Assembly (NCBI GenBank): GCA_963717125.1
Contig: CAVQVG010000018.1
Location: 186,001-250,000 of the forward strand
Origin: RYN-230 sp963717125
GTDB lineage: Bacteria; Actinomycetota; Actinomycetes; Streptosporangiales; Streptosporangiaceae
DNA length: 64,000 nt
Reading direction: 5' to 3'
Each line of letters starts with the position of its first letter. Position 1 is the stretch's first letter. Positions 45,714-54,325 of this stretch are shown here, in pieces. The notes below the pieces were generated by a model, which was not told the origin of the DNA, did no database searches, and saw only the letters and a program-made list of their open reading frames with translations. The position numbers and the translations under genes were made by a program.

Positions 45714-46409
45714 CTAGATGACGGCGCGGATCGCCTTGTCGAACTCGATGACGTGCATCCGGGCGATCTCGGCCGCCTGCTCGGCGTCGCCGTCGGCCAG
45801 CACCCGCAGCAGCTGGCGGTGTTCCGCGACGTGCGCCGCCATGTCGGCCAGCCGGTCCAGGAACAGGCACCAGATGCGGGTGGCCAGGTTGCCGTAGCGC
45901 ACCAGGGTGTCCTCGAGGTACGGGTTGTGCGTCGCGGCGTAGATGGCCCGGTGGATCCGCACGTCCAGGGTCATCAGCTCACCGGGCTGGCCGGCTAGCT
46001 CCACCGCCGCGGCCAGCTCGCCGGCCAGCGCGCGGAACGTGGCGCGGTCGGCGGCGGTGGCGTGCCGGGCCGCGCTGGCCGCCGCGGCCGGCTCGATGAC
46101 CGCGCGGACCTCGAAGATGTGCGTCAGGTCGGTGACGTTGATCTCGGTCGCGAACGTGCCCCGCCGCGGGTAGGCGACCACGAGGCGTTCGTGTTCCAGC
46201 CGCTTGAGCGCCTCCCGGACCGGGGTCCGGCCCAGCCCCAGGCGCAGGCACAGGTCTTCCTCGTTGATCGGTGCGCCGGGCCGGATATCCAGCCTGACCA
46301 GCAGATCCTGGATCTGCCGGTAGGCCAGGCCGGCCAGCGAACGCGGCTCACCCGGGCCGCCGCTGTCCCGGTCCGGGCCCGGCTGCGGCGGCTTGACCAT
46401 GGCATCCAC
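45714..46409 (-). CDS. GntR-family (FCD/FadR subfamily) regulator
   Basis: 231 residues from GTG at 46409; ATG at 46400 is also possible. N-terminal winged helix (YRQIQDLLVRLDIRPGAPIN, LGLGRTPVREALKRLEHERL) and a C-terminal all-helical FCD domain (FEVRAVIEPAAAASAARHA, VRIHRAIYAATHNPYL) that usually binds a carboxylate through a metal. Divergent from the dimethylglycine/sarcosine dehydrogenase gene, with a 14-base palindrome between. Probably represses that gene and itself until a metabolite binds. Confidence 0.88.
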   Translation of the reverse strand: MDAMVKPPQPGPDRDSGGPGEPRSLAGLAYRQIQDLLVRLDIRPGAPINEEDLCLRLGLGRTPVREALKRLEHERLVVAYPRRGTFATEINVTDLTHIFEVRAVIEPAAAASAARHATAADRATFRALAGELAAAVELAGQPGELMTLDVRIHRAIYAATHNPYLEDTLVRYGNLATRIWCLFLDRLADMAAHVAEHRQLLRVLADGDAEQAAEIARMHVIEFDKAIRAVI

Positions 46410-46425
46410 GCCCTCTAGTCTACCA

Positions 46426-46439
46426 ACTGATATATCAGT
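46426..46439. promoter_or_regulatory. GntR operator candidate ACTGATATATCAGT
   Basis: Perfect 14-bp palindrome in the 67-base gap between the divergent GntR and FAD-oxidase genes. AT-rich centre and size fit FadR-subfamily GntR operators. Confidence 0.6.
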
Positions 46440-46476
46440 CGGATACTAAGCGGGCCGCGAGCAGCGAGGATCAGCC

Positions 46477-49026
46477 ATGAGTGACTTCCCGGGCCGGGCC
46501 AGCGCCGTCATCGTGGGCGCCGGGATCGTCGGCAACAGCCTGGTCCGCCACCTGGCCCGGCTCGGCTGGCGGGATCTGGTGCTGGTGGACACGGGTCCGA
46601 TGCCGAACCCGGGCGGGTCCACCGGGCACGCGTCCAACTTCATCTTTCCCATCGAGTACTCGAAGATGATGATGGAGCTGACCCGGGACAGCACCGAGCA
46701 ATACCAGGCCCTCGGCGTGTTCACGCAGAGCGGCGGCATCGAGGTGGCCCGGACCGCGGAGCGGATGGCCGAACTGCGCCGCCGCTGCTCGGCGGCCAAG
46801 GCGTGGGGGATCCCGGCGCAGGTCGTCTCGCCTGCCGAGGTCCGCAAGCTGGTGCCCTACCTGGACGAGTCGGTGATCCTGGGCGGCGCGCACTTCCCGA
46901 CCGTAGGCGTGGTCGACTCGCTGCGGGCCGGCACGCTGATGCGCGAGGAGGCGCAGCAGTCCGGGGCGCTGCGGGTGCTGGCCGGGGCCGAGGTGCTCGG
47001 CATCGAGACGGCCGGCACCGACGAGCGCGGCCGGCCGCAGGTCACCTCGGTGCGGACCAGCGCCGGGGAGATCGAGACCGGCGTCTGCGTGATCTGCTGT
47101 GGGGTGTGGAGCCCGCGGCTGGCCCGGATGGCCGGGGCCAGGATCCCGCTGACCCCGATCGTTCACCAGATGATCAGCGTCGGCCCGATCCCGCTGTTCG
47201 CCGGGTCACCGGGGGAGATCTCCTACCCGATCGTCCGCGACGTGGACACCAACATGTACGAGCGGCAGCACGGCGGCGATATGGAAGTCGGCTCTTACGC
47301 GCACCGGCCGATCATCGTCAGCCCGGACGAGATTCCGTCCATCGAGGAATCGGCGCTGTCCCCGACCGAGCTGCCGTTCACCGCCGACGACTTCGACCCG
47401 CAACTGGGCGAGGCGCTGGAACTCATGCCCGAGCTGCTCGGCGACGAGAAGGCCGGCATCCGGTACGCGATCAACGGGCTCATCTCGATGACGCCGGACG
47501 GCCACCCGGTGCTCGGCGAGACACCCGAGGTGGCCGGCCTGTGGTCGGCCGCGGCCAGCTGGATCAAGGAGGGCCCGGGCGTCGGCCGCGCGGTGGCCGA
47601 GTGGATGTCCGGACAGGTGCCCACCGTGGACGTGGACGAGGCCAGCATCGCCCGGTTCTACCCGGCGCAGCGGACCGTCGAGCATGTCCGGGCCCGGGCC
47701 CGCGAGGGCTTCAACAAGATGTACGGCATCGTGCACCCGGCCGAGCAGTGGGAGTCCGGGCGGCCGTCCCGGGTCAGCCCGGTCTACCAGCGCGAGCGGG
47801 ACCTGGGCGCGGTCTTCTTCGAGACCGCCGGGTGGGAGCGGCCGTACTGGTACGCGGCCAACGAGAGCCTGCTGGAGCGCTACGCCGGGCAGCTGATGCC
47901 CCGGGACGCGGAATGGGACGCCCGGTGGTGGTCGCCCATCATCAACGCCGAGCACCTGGCCATGCGGGAATCGTGCGGGCTGGTGGACCTGTCCGCGTTC
48001 GCGATCTTCGACGTCACCGGTCCGGCCGCGCTGGACACCGTGCAGTCACTGGCCGTCGCCCAGCTCGATGTCCAGCCCGGCCGGGTCGTCTACACCTCGC
48101 TGCTCGATGAGCGCGGTGGGTTCAAGGCCGACCTGACCATCATGCGGCTCGGCGCGCAGCGGTTCCGGGTGGTGACCGGCGGTGCGACCGGCATGTCCGA
48201 TCTCAAGTGGTTCGCCGATCACCTGCCCGCGGCGGGCACGGCCGCGCTGGCCGACCTCACCTCAGCCCAGGCCACGCTGGGACTGTGGGGACCACGGGCC
48301 CGCGAGGTGCTGCAGTCGGTGTCCGGGGCCGACCTGAGCCACGCCGGGTTCCCGTTCGGCACCTGCCGGGAGATCGAGATCTCCGGGCTCACCGTGCTCG
48401 CGTCCCGGATCTCCTACGTGGGTGAGCTCGGCTGGGAGCTGCACGTGCCGACGGAACAGGGCGCCCGGCTATGGGACGCGCTGTGGGACGCGGGCGCCCC
48501 GCACGGGCTGGTCCCGGCCGGCATCGGGGTGTACGGCACCACCGGGCGGCTGGAAAAGGGCTACCGGGCCATGGGCAGCGAGCTGACCGCCGACTACACC
48601 CTGGTCGAGGCCGGGATGACCCGGCCCCGGGTCAAGCCGCAGGAGTTCATCGGCAAGGACAGTTACCTGGTGCAGCGGGACGAGCCGCCCCCCGCGGTGC
48701 TGTGCACGCTGACTGTGGACGACCACCACGCCCGTGGCCGCCAGCCGGACGGCGGGGCAGCCCGGTACATGCTGGGCGGCGAGCCGGTGCTGTCCGCGGC
48801 CGGGGACCGGCTGGTGGACGCCAAGGGCCGGCCGTCGTACGTGACCAGCGCGGGCTCCGGCCCCTCGGTCGGACGCCACCTGCTGCTCGCCTACCTGCCG
48901 CCGGCCCAGGCCGTGCCGGGGACCCAGCTCCAGGTCGAGTGCTTCGGCGACGGCTACCCGGTGACCGTGGCGGTGGCCGGCAGCACGCCGCTGTTCGACC
49001 CGGACAACACGCGGATCCGGAGCTGA
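46477..49026 (+). CDS. Dimethylglycine/sarcosine dehydrogenase (FAD oxidoreductase + GcvT-like)
   Basis: 849 residues, the two-domain plan of dimethylglycine and sarcosine dehydrogenases. N-terminal DAO-type FAD domain (about 1-400): AVIVGAGIVGNSLVRHLARLG and NPGGSTGHASNF, whose His is in position for covalent FAD. C-terminal domain (about 430-840) is folate-binding, GcvT/T-protein-like: DLSAFAIFDVTGPAA and GELGWELHVPTE. It should oxidise an N-methyl group and pass formaldehyde to tetrahydrofolate as methylene-THF, with electrons to ETF. The ETF pair begins 4 bases after its stop. Sarcosine versus dimethylglycine cannot be told. Confidence 0.87.
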   Translation: MSDFPGRASAVIVGAGIVGNSLVRHLARLGWRDLVLVDTGPMPNPGGSTGHASNFIFPIEYSKMMMELTRDSTEQYQALGVFTQSGGIEVARTAERMAELRRRCSAAKAWGIPAQVVSPAEVRKLVPYLDESVILGGAHFPTVGVVDSLRAGTLMREEAQQSGALRVLAGAEVLGIETAGTDERGRPQVTSVRTSAGEIETGVCVICCGVWSPRLARMAGARIPLTPIVHQMISVGPIPLFAGSPGEISYPIVRDVDTNMYERQHGGDMEVGSYAHRPIIVSPDEIPSIEESALSPTELPFTADDFDPQLGEALELMPELLGDEKAGIRYAINGLISMTPDGHPVLGETPEVAGLWSAAASWIKEGPGVGRAVAEWMSGQVPTVDVDEASIARFYPAQRTVEHVRARAREGFNKMYGIVHPAEQWESGRPSRVSPVYQRERDLGAVFFETAGWERPYWYAANESLLERYAGQLMPRDAEWDARWWSPIINAEHLAMRESCGLVDLSAFAIFDVTGPAALDTVQSLAVAQLDVQPGRVVYTSLLDERGGFKADLTIMRLGAQRFRVVTGGATGMSDLKWFADHLPAAGTAALADLTSAQATLGLWGPRAREVLQSVSGADLSHAGFPFGTCREIEISGLTVLASRISYVGELGWELHVPTEQGARLWDALWDAGAPHGLVPAGIGVYGTTGRLEKGYRAMGSELTADYTLVEAGMTRPRVKPQEFIGKDSYLVQRDEPPPAVLCTLTVDDHHARGRQPDGGAARYMLGGEPVLSAAGDRLVDAKGRPSYVTSAGSGPSVGRHLLLAYLPPAQAVPGTQLQVECFGDGYPVTVAVAGSTPLFDPDNTRIRS

Positions 49027-49030
49027 CCGA

Positions 49031-49798
49031 ATGGAGATCGGAGTCTGCGTCAAGCGGGTGCCGCAGGTCGGCGGCCGGATCGTGGTCACTGCGGACGGGC
49101 AGGACGTGGACACCCGGATGTCCGGGTTCGCGATCAGCCCGCACGAGGAGTGCGCGGTGGAGGAGGCGGTGCAGATCACCGAGCGGTTGGCCGGCCGCGT
49201 CTCGGTGCTCACCCTGGGCCCGCCCGAGGCCGCCGAGCAGCTGCGCGACGCGCTGGCCCTCGGCGCGCACCGGGCCGTGCTGCTGGCGTCCGGCGGCCGG
49301 GAGTGGGGCCCGGTCGGCACCGCGGCCGCGATCGTCGACGAGGCCCGGCGGCACGCCGCGGACGGACCCGGCTACGACCTGCTGCTGATGGGCAACGAAG
49401 CGGCGGACACCGGCGACTACCAGGTCGGAGTGCGGGTGGCCCACGCGCTGGGCTGGCCGTGCGTGACCGGGATCAAGCGTCTGGAGATCACCGCCGGCCG
49501 GGCCCGGGCGGGCCGGGAGTACCAGGGCAGGCAGGAGACGTTCGAGGTGCCGCTGCCCGCGGTGATCGGCGTGAAGGAAGGCATCAACCTGCCCAGGTAC
49601 CCGTCGCTGCCGGGCCGGCTGCGCGCCAAGCGGGCGGTCATCGAGCAGTATCAGCCGCCGTGGCAGCCCGAGGGCCTGCGCAAGCAAGGGCTCCGGGTGC
49701 CGGAGACGCAGCCGCACCAGGCCACCGTGCTGGGCACCGGACCCGACGCGGTACCTGCCCTGGTCCAGTTGCTGGACGAGCTGGGGGTGCTGCGATGA
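49031..49798 (+). CDS. etfB: Electron transfer flavoprotein beta subunit
   Basis: 255 residues. Typical EtfB: CVKRVPQVGG at the start, SPHEECAVEEAVQITE, DLLLMGNEAADTGDYQVG and LPAVIGVKEGINLPRYPSLPGRL. It binds AMP and forms the heterodimer with EtfA carrying FAD. Starts 4 bases after the dehydrogenase stop, and its TGA overlaps the etfA ATG (ATGA), so the three genes are one operon and this ETF is probably dedicated to the FAD dehydrogenase. Confidence 0.92.
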   Translation: MEIGVCVKRVPQVGGRIVVTADGQDVDTRMSGFAISPHEECAVEEAVQITERLAGRVSVLTLGPPEAAEQLRDALALGAHRAVLLASGGREWGPVGTAAAIVDEARRHAADGPGYDLLLMGNEAADTGDYQVGVRVAHALGWPCVTGIKRLEITAGRARAGREYQGRQETFEVPLPAVIGVKEGINLPRYPSLPGRLRAKRAVIEQYQPPWQPEGLRKQGLRVPETQPHQATVLGTGPDAVPALVQLLDELGVLR

Positions 49799-50805
49799 CC
49801 GAGCCAACGCGCCGCGGCGCCGACTGGACGGCGCAGAGGGGCACCGTGCTCTGTTTGGTCGAGCTGGATGCGGACGGCCCCACCGACGCGTCGCTGCGGG
49901 CGCTGACGTTCGCGCGCACGCTGGCCGGCCAGGGCCTGTGCGCGGTGCTGTTCGGCCCGGCCGGCCAGGTGCCGGCCGGCCTGCTGGGCAGCTACGGCGT
50001 CACCGAGGCGTACGTCATCGAGCCCGCGGCGCTGGACGGGTACGCGCCGCAGGCGTGGGCGCGAACCCTGGAAGGACTGGCCAGCGTGACCGTGGCCGCC
50101 ACGGTGCTGGCGGCCGGCACCGAGCGCGGTCACGAGGTGCTCGCCCACCTGGGCGCGCTGACCGGCCAGCCGATGGCCGCGAACTGCATCTCCGCCGCGG
50201 CCACGGCGGAAGGCACGCTGGCCGTGGCCCGGCAGCGGTGGGCCGGGGTGCTGATCGAGGACGCCGTGCTGGACGGTTCGCCCGCGCTGCTCACCGTGGC
50301 CACCGACGCGGTGCCGCCGGTTCCCGCCGAGACCGCGGCCGAGCCGGAGGTGCACGTGCACGAGCCGGACCTCGCCCCGGCCGACCTGCTGGTCCGGGCG
50401 GAGGTCTCGGCGGCTCAGGGTGGCGGGATGTCGCTGGCCACGGCCCGGGTGGTGGTCGGCGGCGGCCGCGGGGTCGGCGGCCCGGACGGCTTCGCCCCGC
50501 TGGAAGAGCTTGCTGGCCTGCTCGGCGGCGTGGTCGGGGTGTCCCGGGTGGTCACCAGCGAAGGGTGGCGGCCACACACCCAGCAGGTCGGGCAGACCGG
50601 CACGAAGATCACCCCCGAGCTGTACCTGGCCTGCGGGATCAGCGGCGCGATCCAGCACATGGCCGGCTGCGCCAGCGCCAAGCACATCGTGGCGGTGAAC
50701 ACCGACCCGGGCGCACCGATCCTGGCCCGGGCCGACTACGCGGTCATCGGTGACCTGGCCGACGTGATTCCCGCCCTGATCGCCGCGCTCAAGGAGCGTG
50801 GCTAG
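49795..50805 (+). CDS. etfA: Electron transfer flavoprotein alpha subunit
   Basis: 336 residues from the ATG at 49795. C-terminal FAD domain is intact: VVVGGGRGVGGPDGFAPLEE, VGQTGTKITPELYLACGISG, IQHMAGCASAKHIVAVNTDPG and ADYAVIGDL. N-terminal domain has the usual VELDADGPTDASLRALTFAR. It collects electrons from the neighbouring dehydrogenase and should deliver them to an ETF:quinone oxidoreductase encoded elsewhere. Its stop overlaps the convergent STAND gene stop by four bases. Confidence 0.93.
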   Translation: MTEPTRRGADWTAQRGTVLCLVELDADGPTDASLRALTFARTLAGQGLCAVLFGPAGQVPAGLLGSYGVTEAYVIEPAALDGYAPQAWARTLEGLASVTVAATVLAAGTERGHEVLAHLGALTGQPMAANCISAAATAEGTLAVARQRWAGVLIEDAVLDGSPALLTVATDAVPPVPAETAAEPEVHVHEPDLAPADLLVRAEVSAAQGGGMSLATARVVVGGGRGVGGPDGFAPLEELAGLLGGVVGVSRVVTSEGWRPHTQQVGQTGTKITPELYLACGISGAIQHMAGCASAKHIVAVNTDPGAPILARADYAVIGDLADVIPALIAALKERG

Positions 50806-53273
50806 CTGCGGTTGGCCGCTTCGAGGTTCTCCCGGACCGCCTGGGTCAGCGGATGGTCCGGGCCCAGCGCCACGTCGCAGTCGGCCAGGGTGCGCTCGAA
50901 CACGCTGATCGCCTCGGTCAGCCGCAGCGCCGCGTGGTAGGCGGAACCCAGGTTGGCCCGTGAGGTCAGCGTGGCCTGATGGGTGGGACCGAGCACCCGC
51001 TCGCAGTCGAGCAGGGTCTGCTCGTACAGCGGCAGCGCGTCCTTGAGCCGCCCGGCCGAATGGTAGGCGTTGGCCAGGTTGCCCCGGGCGGTCAGCGTGT
51101 CCACGTCGTCGGTCCCCTGGGCCATCTCCCGGTCGGCCAGGGTGCGCTCGTACACCGGCAGCGCGTCCTTGAGCCGCCGGGCGGCCAGGTACGCGTTGGC
51201 CAGGTTGCCCCGGGCGGTGAGCGTGTCCGGATGGTAGCTGCCCAGCACCCGGTCCCGGTCCGCGACCACCCGCTCGTACTGTGGGATGGCGTGTTTCATC
51301 CGGCCCGCGGTCCGGTAGACGTAGGCCAGGTCGGCGCGGGCGCTGATGGTGTCCGGGTGGTCCGGGCCCTGCGCCTTCTCCCGTTCGGCCAGGGTGCGCT
51401 CGAACGCCGGGACGGCCTGCTTCAGTTCGCCCACCGTCTGGTACGCGTGGGCCAGGCCGGCCCGGGCGTTGAGCGTGTCCGGGTGCGCCGGGCCCAGCGC
51501 CCGGTCCAGGTCGGCCAGGGTCTGCTCGTAGACCGGCAGGGCCTGGTCCGGGCGGCCCGCGGCCAGGTAGGCGGCGGCCAGGTCGCCGCGCGCCGCCAGG
51601 GTTTCCGGGTGCCGGGCGCCCAGCACCCACTCGCGGTCCGCGACCACCCGCTCGTACATCGGCAGCGCCTCGCCGTGCCGGCCCGCGGCCGCGTAGACCC
51701 GGCCCAGGTGGGCGCACGACGCCAGGGCGTCCGGGTGGTCGTTGCCCAGCGCCCGCTGCCGCTCGGCCAGGGTGCGCTCGTACACGCCGATAGCGTCGTC
51801 GAGCCGGTCGGCGGCCTCGTACGCGGCGGCCAGGCCGTCCCGGCAGCGCAGCGTCTGGGCATGGGCCGGGCCGAGCACCCGGGCCGAGGTGTCCAGCATG
51901 GACAGCCAGTACGCGGTGGCTGGGCCGCTGATCTCCCCGCGGGACAGGCTCTCCCCGGCGCGCAGCAGCACCGGGTGGGCCTCCGGGGTCCACAGCAGGT
52001 CCCCGGTGCAGTCGCGCAGCCGGGCGGTGCAGTCGCGCAGCGCCTGCGCCAGCCGGGGCGGCACCTCGGGCCCGGGCCAGGTCTGGTACAGCGCGTCGGC
52101 GGCGGACCGGGCGGCCCGCTCGAACTCATCCGCCGGAATGACCTTCCTGGTCAGCGCCTGGATGAGCGGGTGCACCTGGACGGTGCGGGTCGTGCTGGCC
52201 GGGTTGATGGTGACCAGGCCGGCCCGGGCCAGGTTGTGCACCGCTTCCCGAGCCTGGCCGGGATCGCCCGGCATGGCCGGGTGCCCGGTCATGTACCCGC
52301 ACGCGGCCTGGCTGGTGAAGACCACCCCCGGGATGCCGGCCGGATCCAGCAGCGCGGCCAGCGCCAGCATCGGCCGGGCCAGCCCGGCGGGCGCGATCTG
52401 GTCGGCCAGGTCCATGGCCAGCGACCAGGTCACGTCGATGGGGCCGGGCTCGGTGTCGGACGCCGGGGGCGCGAGCCGCCGCCGCCGGTCGTGAAACCAG
52501 CCCCGGTAGTCGCGGCAGTTGGCCCCGGTGCAGATCAGCGCGGCGGTGGCGTGGGCCAGCGCCAGCGGCTGGCGGTCGAGGTCGGTGGCCAGGTCGAGCG
52601 CTTCGGTGCGCTGGCCCGGGTCGGTGCTGAGCCTGCCGGTCAGGTAGGCCAGCGCCTCCCGCATGGCGAACGAGCCGACCTGCACCACCCGCCGGTTCGG
52701 CCCGTCCAGCGAGTTCTCCTGGCGGGCGGTGACCACGACCCGGCCATCGGTGCCGTCCGGCCACAGCCCGTCGAGGTCAGCCGGGTCGGCCAGGTCGTCG
52801 AGCACCACCAGCCAGCGCCGCTCGGTGCGGGACAGCCAGGCCAGGAAGCGCTGCGCGGCGGCCAGCAGGTCGTCATCCAGGTCGGCCGCGCCCAGGTCGG
52901 CGAGTGCGGCGGCGTAGCCGGAGAGGATCGCGTCCCGGCTGGTCGCGCCCACCCAGACCAGCAGGTCCACGGAGCGGCTGTCCCACAGGCCATGGGCCAG
53001 GGCCGCGGCCAGCTGGGTCTTGCCGCTGCCACCGTGCTCGGGGAACCGCGGTGACCCTGGCTGGCCGGCCGGGGTCAGGATGAGCGTGTCTCCCGGGGCC
53101 AGCTTCCCGACCAGCCCTAGCCCGGTCTCCGGCCGGGGGCTGGCCGCATCGGCGAGGGGCGGGACCGGGCCGCACCGCAGCGGCCACTCGACTAGCTGGC
53201 CCGGCACGAAGCCCCTCCGCTTCCAGTTGGGCGAGGCGCTGCCGAGTGCACGGTCACGGAATTCTCCCGTCAC
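50802..53273 (-). CDS. NB-ARC (STAND) ATPase with C-terminal TPR array
   Basis: 823 residues. N-terminal part VPGQLVEWPLRCGPVPPLAD is a common actinobacterial opening; the P-loop reads HGGSGKTQLAAALAHGLW near residue 83, followed by LVVLDDLADP (Walker B) and an NB-ARC-type helical region. From about residue 450 come about nine 42-residue tetratricopeptide repeats of the kinesin-light-chain/TPR_10 type (VYERTLADREMA-like phrases). STAND proteins act as signal-triggered switches; some actinobacterial ones regulate secondary metabolism and others defend against phage. No effector domain is visible. Start (GTG at 53273) is uncertain. Confidence 0.82.
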   Translation of the reverse strand: MTGEFRDRALGSASPNWKRRGFVPGQLVEWPLRCGPVPPLADAASPRPETGLGLVGKLAPGDTLILTPAGQPGSPRFPEHGGSGKTQLAAALAHGLWDSRSVDLLVWVGATSRDAILSGYAAALADLGAADLDDDLLAAAQRFLAWLSRTERRWLVVLDDLADPADLDGLWPDGTDGRVVVTARQENSLDGPNRRVVQVGSFAMREALAYLTGRLSTDPGQRTEALDLATDLDRQPLALAHATAALICTGANCRDYRGWFHDRRRRLAPPASDTEPGPIDVTWSLAMDLADQIAPAGLARPMLALAALLDPAGIPGVVFTSQAACGYMTGHPAMPGDPGQAREAVHNLARAGLVTINPASTTRTVQVHPLIQALTRKVIPADEFERAARSAADALYQTWPGPEVPPRLAQALRDCTARLRDCTGDLLWTPEAHPVLLRAGESLSRGEISGPATAYWLSMLDTSARVLGPAHAQTLRCRDGLAAAYEAADRLDDAIGVYERTLAERQRALGNDHPDALASCAHLGRVYAAAGRHGEALPMYERVVADREWVLGARHPETLAARGDLAAAYLAAGRPDQALPVYEQTLADLDRALGPAHPDTLNARAGLAHAYQTVGELKQAVPAFERTLAEREKAQGPDHPDTISARADLAYVYRTAGRMKHAIPQYERVVADRDRVLGSYHPDTLTARGNLANAYLAARRLKDALPVYERTLADREMAQGTDDVDTLTARGNLANAYHSAGRLKDALPLYEQTLLDCERVLGPTHQATLTSRANLGSAYHAALRLTEAISVFERTLADCDVALGPDHPLTQAVRENLEAANRS

Positions 53274-53459
53274 AGTTCCGGACGATGCTTCGAAGATCCC
53301 TAGTACTGCACGAGCCGGTTGGGCACGACAACTCTGTGATGGAGTTGCAGTGCACAGCCTATGCCGGAGCGACCGAAATTGGGCGGTGTTCGCTTAGTAC
53401 AGTAAGTCTCGTCTTTGCCGGCGCAGTGTAATTGGCGCAGGTAAATGGCGTGTCGCCGG

Positions 53460-54325
53460 TCATATGGCCACATCCCCGCGACCTGGCCCGGCGAGCCGTT
53501 CCAGCAGGCTGCGCCGCCACTGCTCAGTCTGTTTGACCTGGTTGAAGGTGAACAAGTGCAATCCGGCCACGGCCGCGGCGGGGTCCGCAAGTGCCGTTCC
53601 GGTCCGGTCCAGCAGCCGTTCCGGACGGTAACCACCCGGGGTGCCGAGGCGCAGGAACCACTCGGTGTGCCCGGTCAGGAACCGGGCGGATTCGGCCACC
53701 CCAGCCTTGGCCGCCATGCGCAGCAGTTTCGCCCGCTCCACCGGCCCCGCGAGCCCCACGTACAACGGCAACGTGACGCCGCGGGCCCGGATCCGGCTGA
53801 TCCACTTGCGCAGCAGGGCCGGGTCGAAGCACAGGTTGCTGACGATGTAGGAGGAGTGGTGCCGCTTGTCCCACATGGCCTGGATGACAATGTCGTCGTC
53901 GATGCGCGGGTGTGACTCCGGGTACCCGGTAATGCCGACCCGGGCGAACGGGCGGCCCAGTTCGGTGAGCCGGGTGAGCAGGGACAGCGCGCTGTCGAAC
54001 GGGCCGCCGGCGGATCGGCGTCGCCGGCCGGGACGAAGATGTCGGTCACCCCGCACCCGGTCAGCCGGGCCACGATCTCGCGGAGATGGGCGTCCCCGGT
54101 GACCAGCCGGGCCGACACGTGCGGCACCACCTGGTAGCCGTGACCGGCCAGCCGCTCGGTCAGGTCGAGCGTGGCGGCCAGGCCCTTGGTCGGTGAGGCG
54201 GTGACGGTGACCGTCATGCCGCGCGGCACCCACTCGGTGACCTGGTCCTCGATCGATGCGGCCGGGAACACCTCGTAGCGCGGGTGCGCCAGCAGCGGCG
54301 CCACGCTGGCTAGCCCGCCGCGCAC
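53460..54325 (-). CDS. MetF-like 5,10-methylenetetrahydrofolate reductase, frameshifted
   Basis: About 288 residues after correction. The N-terminal frame (GTG at 54325) has EVFPAASIEDQVTEWVPRG, VTVTASPTKGL, and VTDIFVPAGD; after an indel at about 54001-54015 the second frame gives GITGYPESHPRID and SNLCFDPALLRKWI, typical of MTHFR barrels. The start overlaps the DUF1638 stop by 16 bases, so it ends the leftward operon. In this context it would oxidise methyl-THF formed by demethylation to methylene-THF, the reverse of biosynthetic MetF. That direction is inferred. Confidence 0.8.

Noticed and set aside
50900..51900. CRISPR-like periodic repeats
   Set aside because: The 126-base period is the coding signature of 42-residue TPR units.
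53274..53459. Short plus-strand gene between the STAND and MetF genes
   Set aside because: The frame (about 60 codons) has no ribosome site and no recognisable features; it is more likely the STAND promoter region. A weak inverted repeat CAACTC/GAGTTG lies at 53329-53347.
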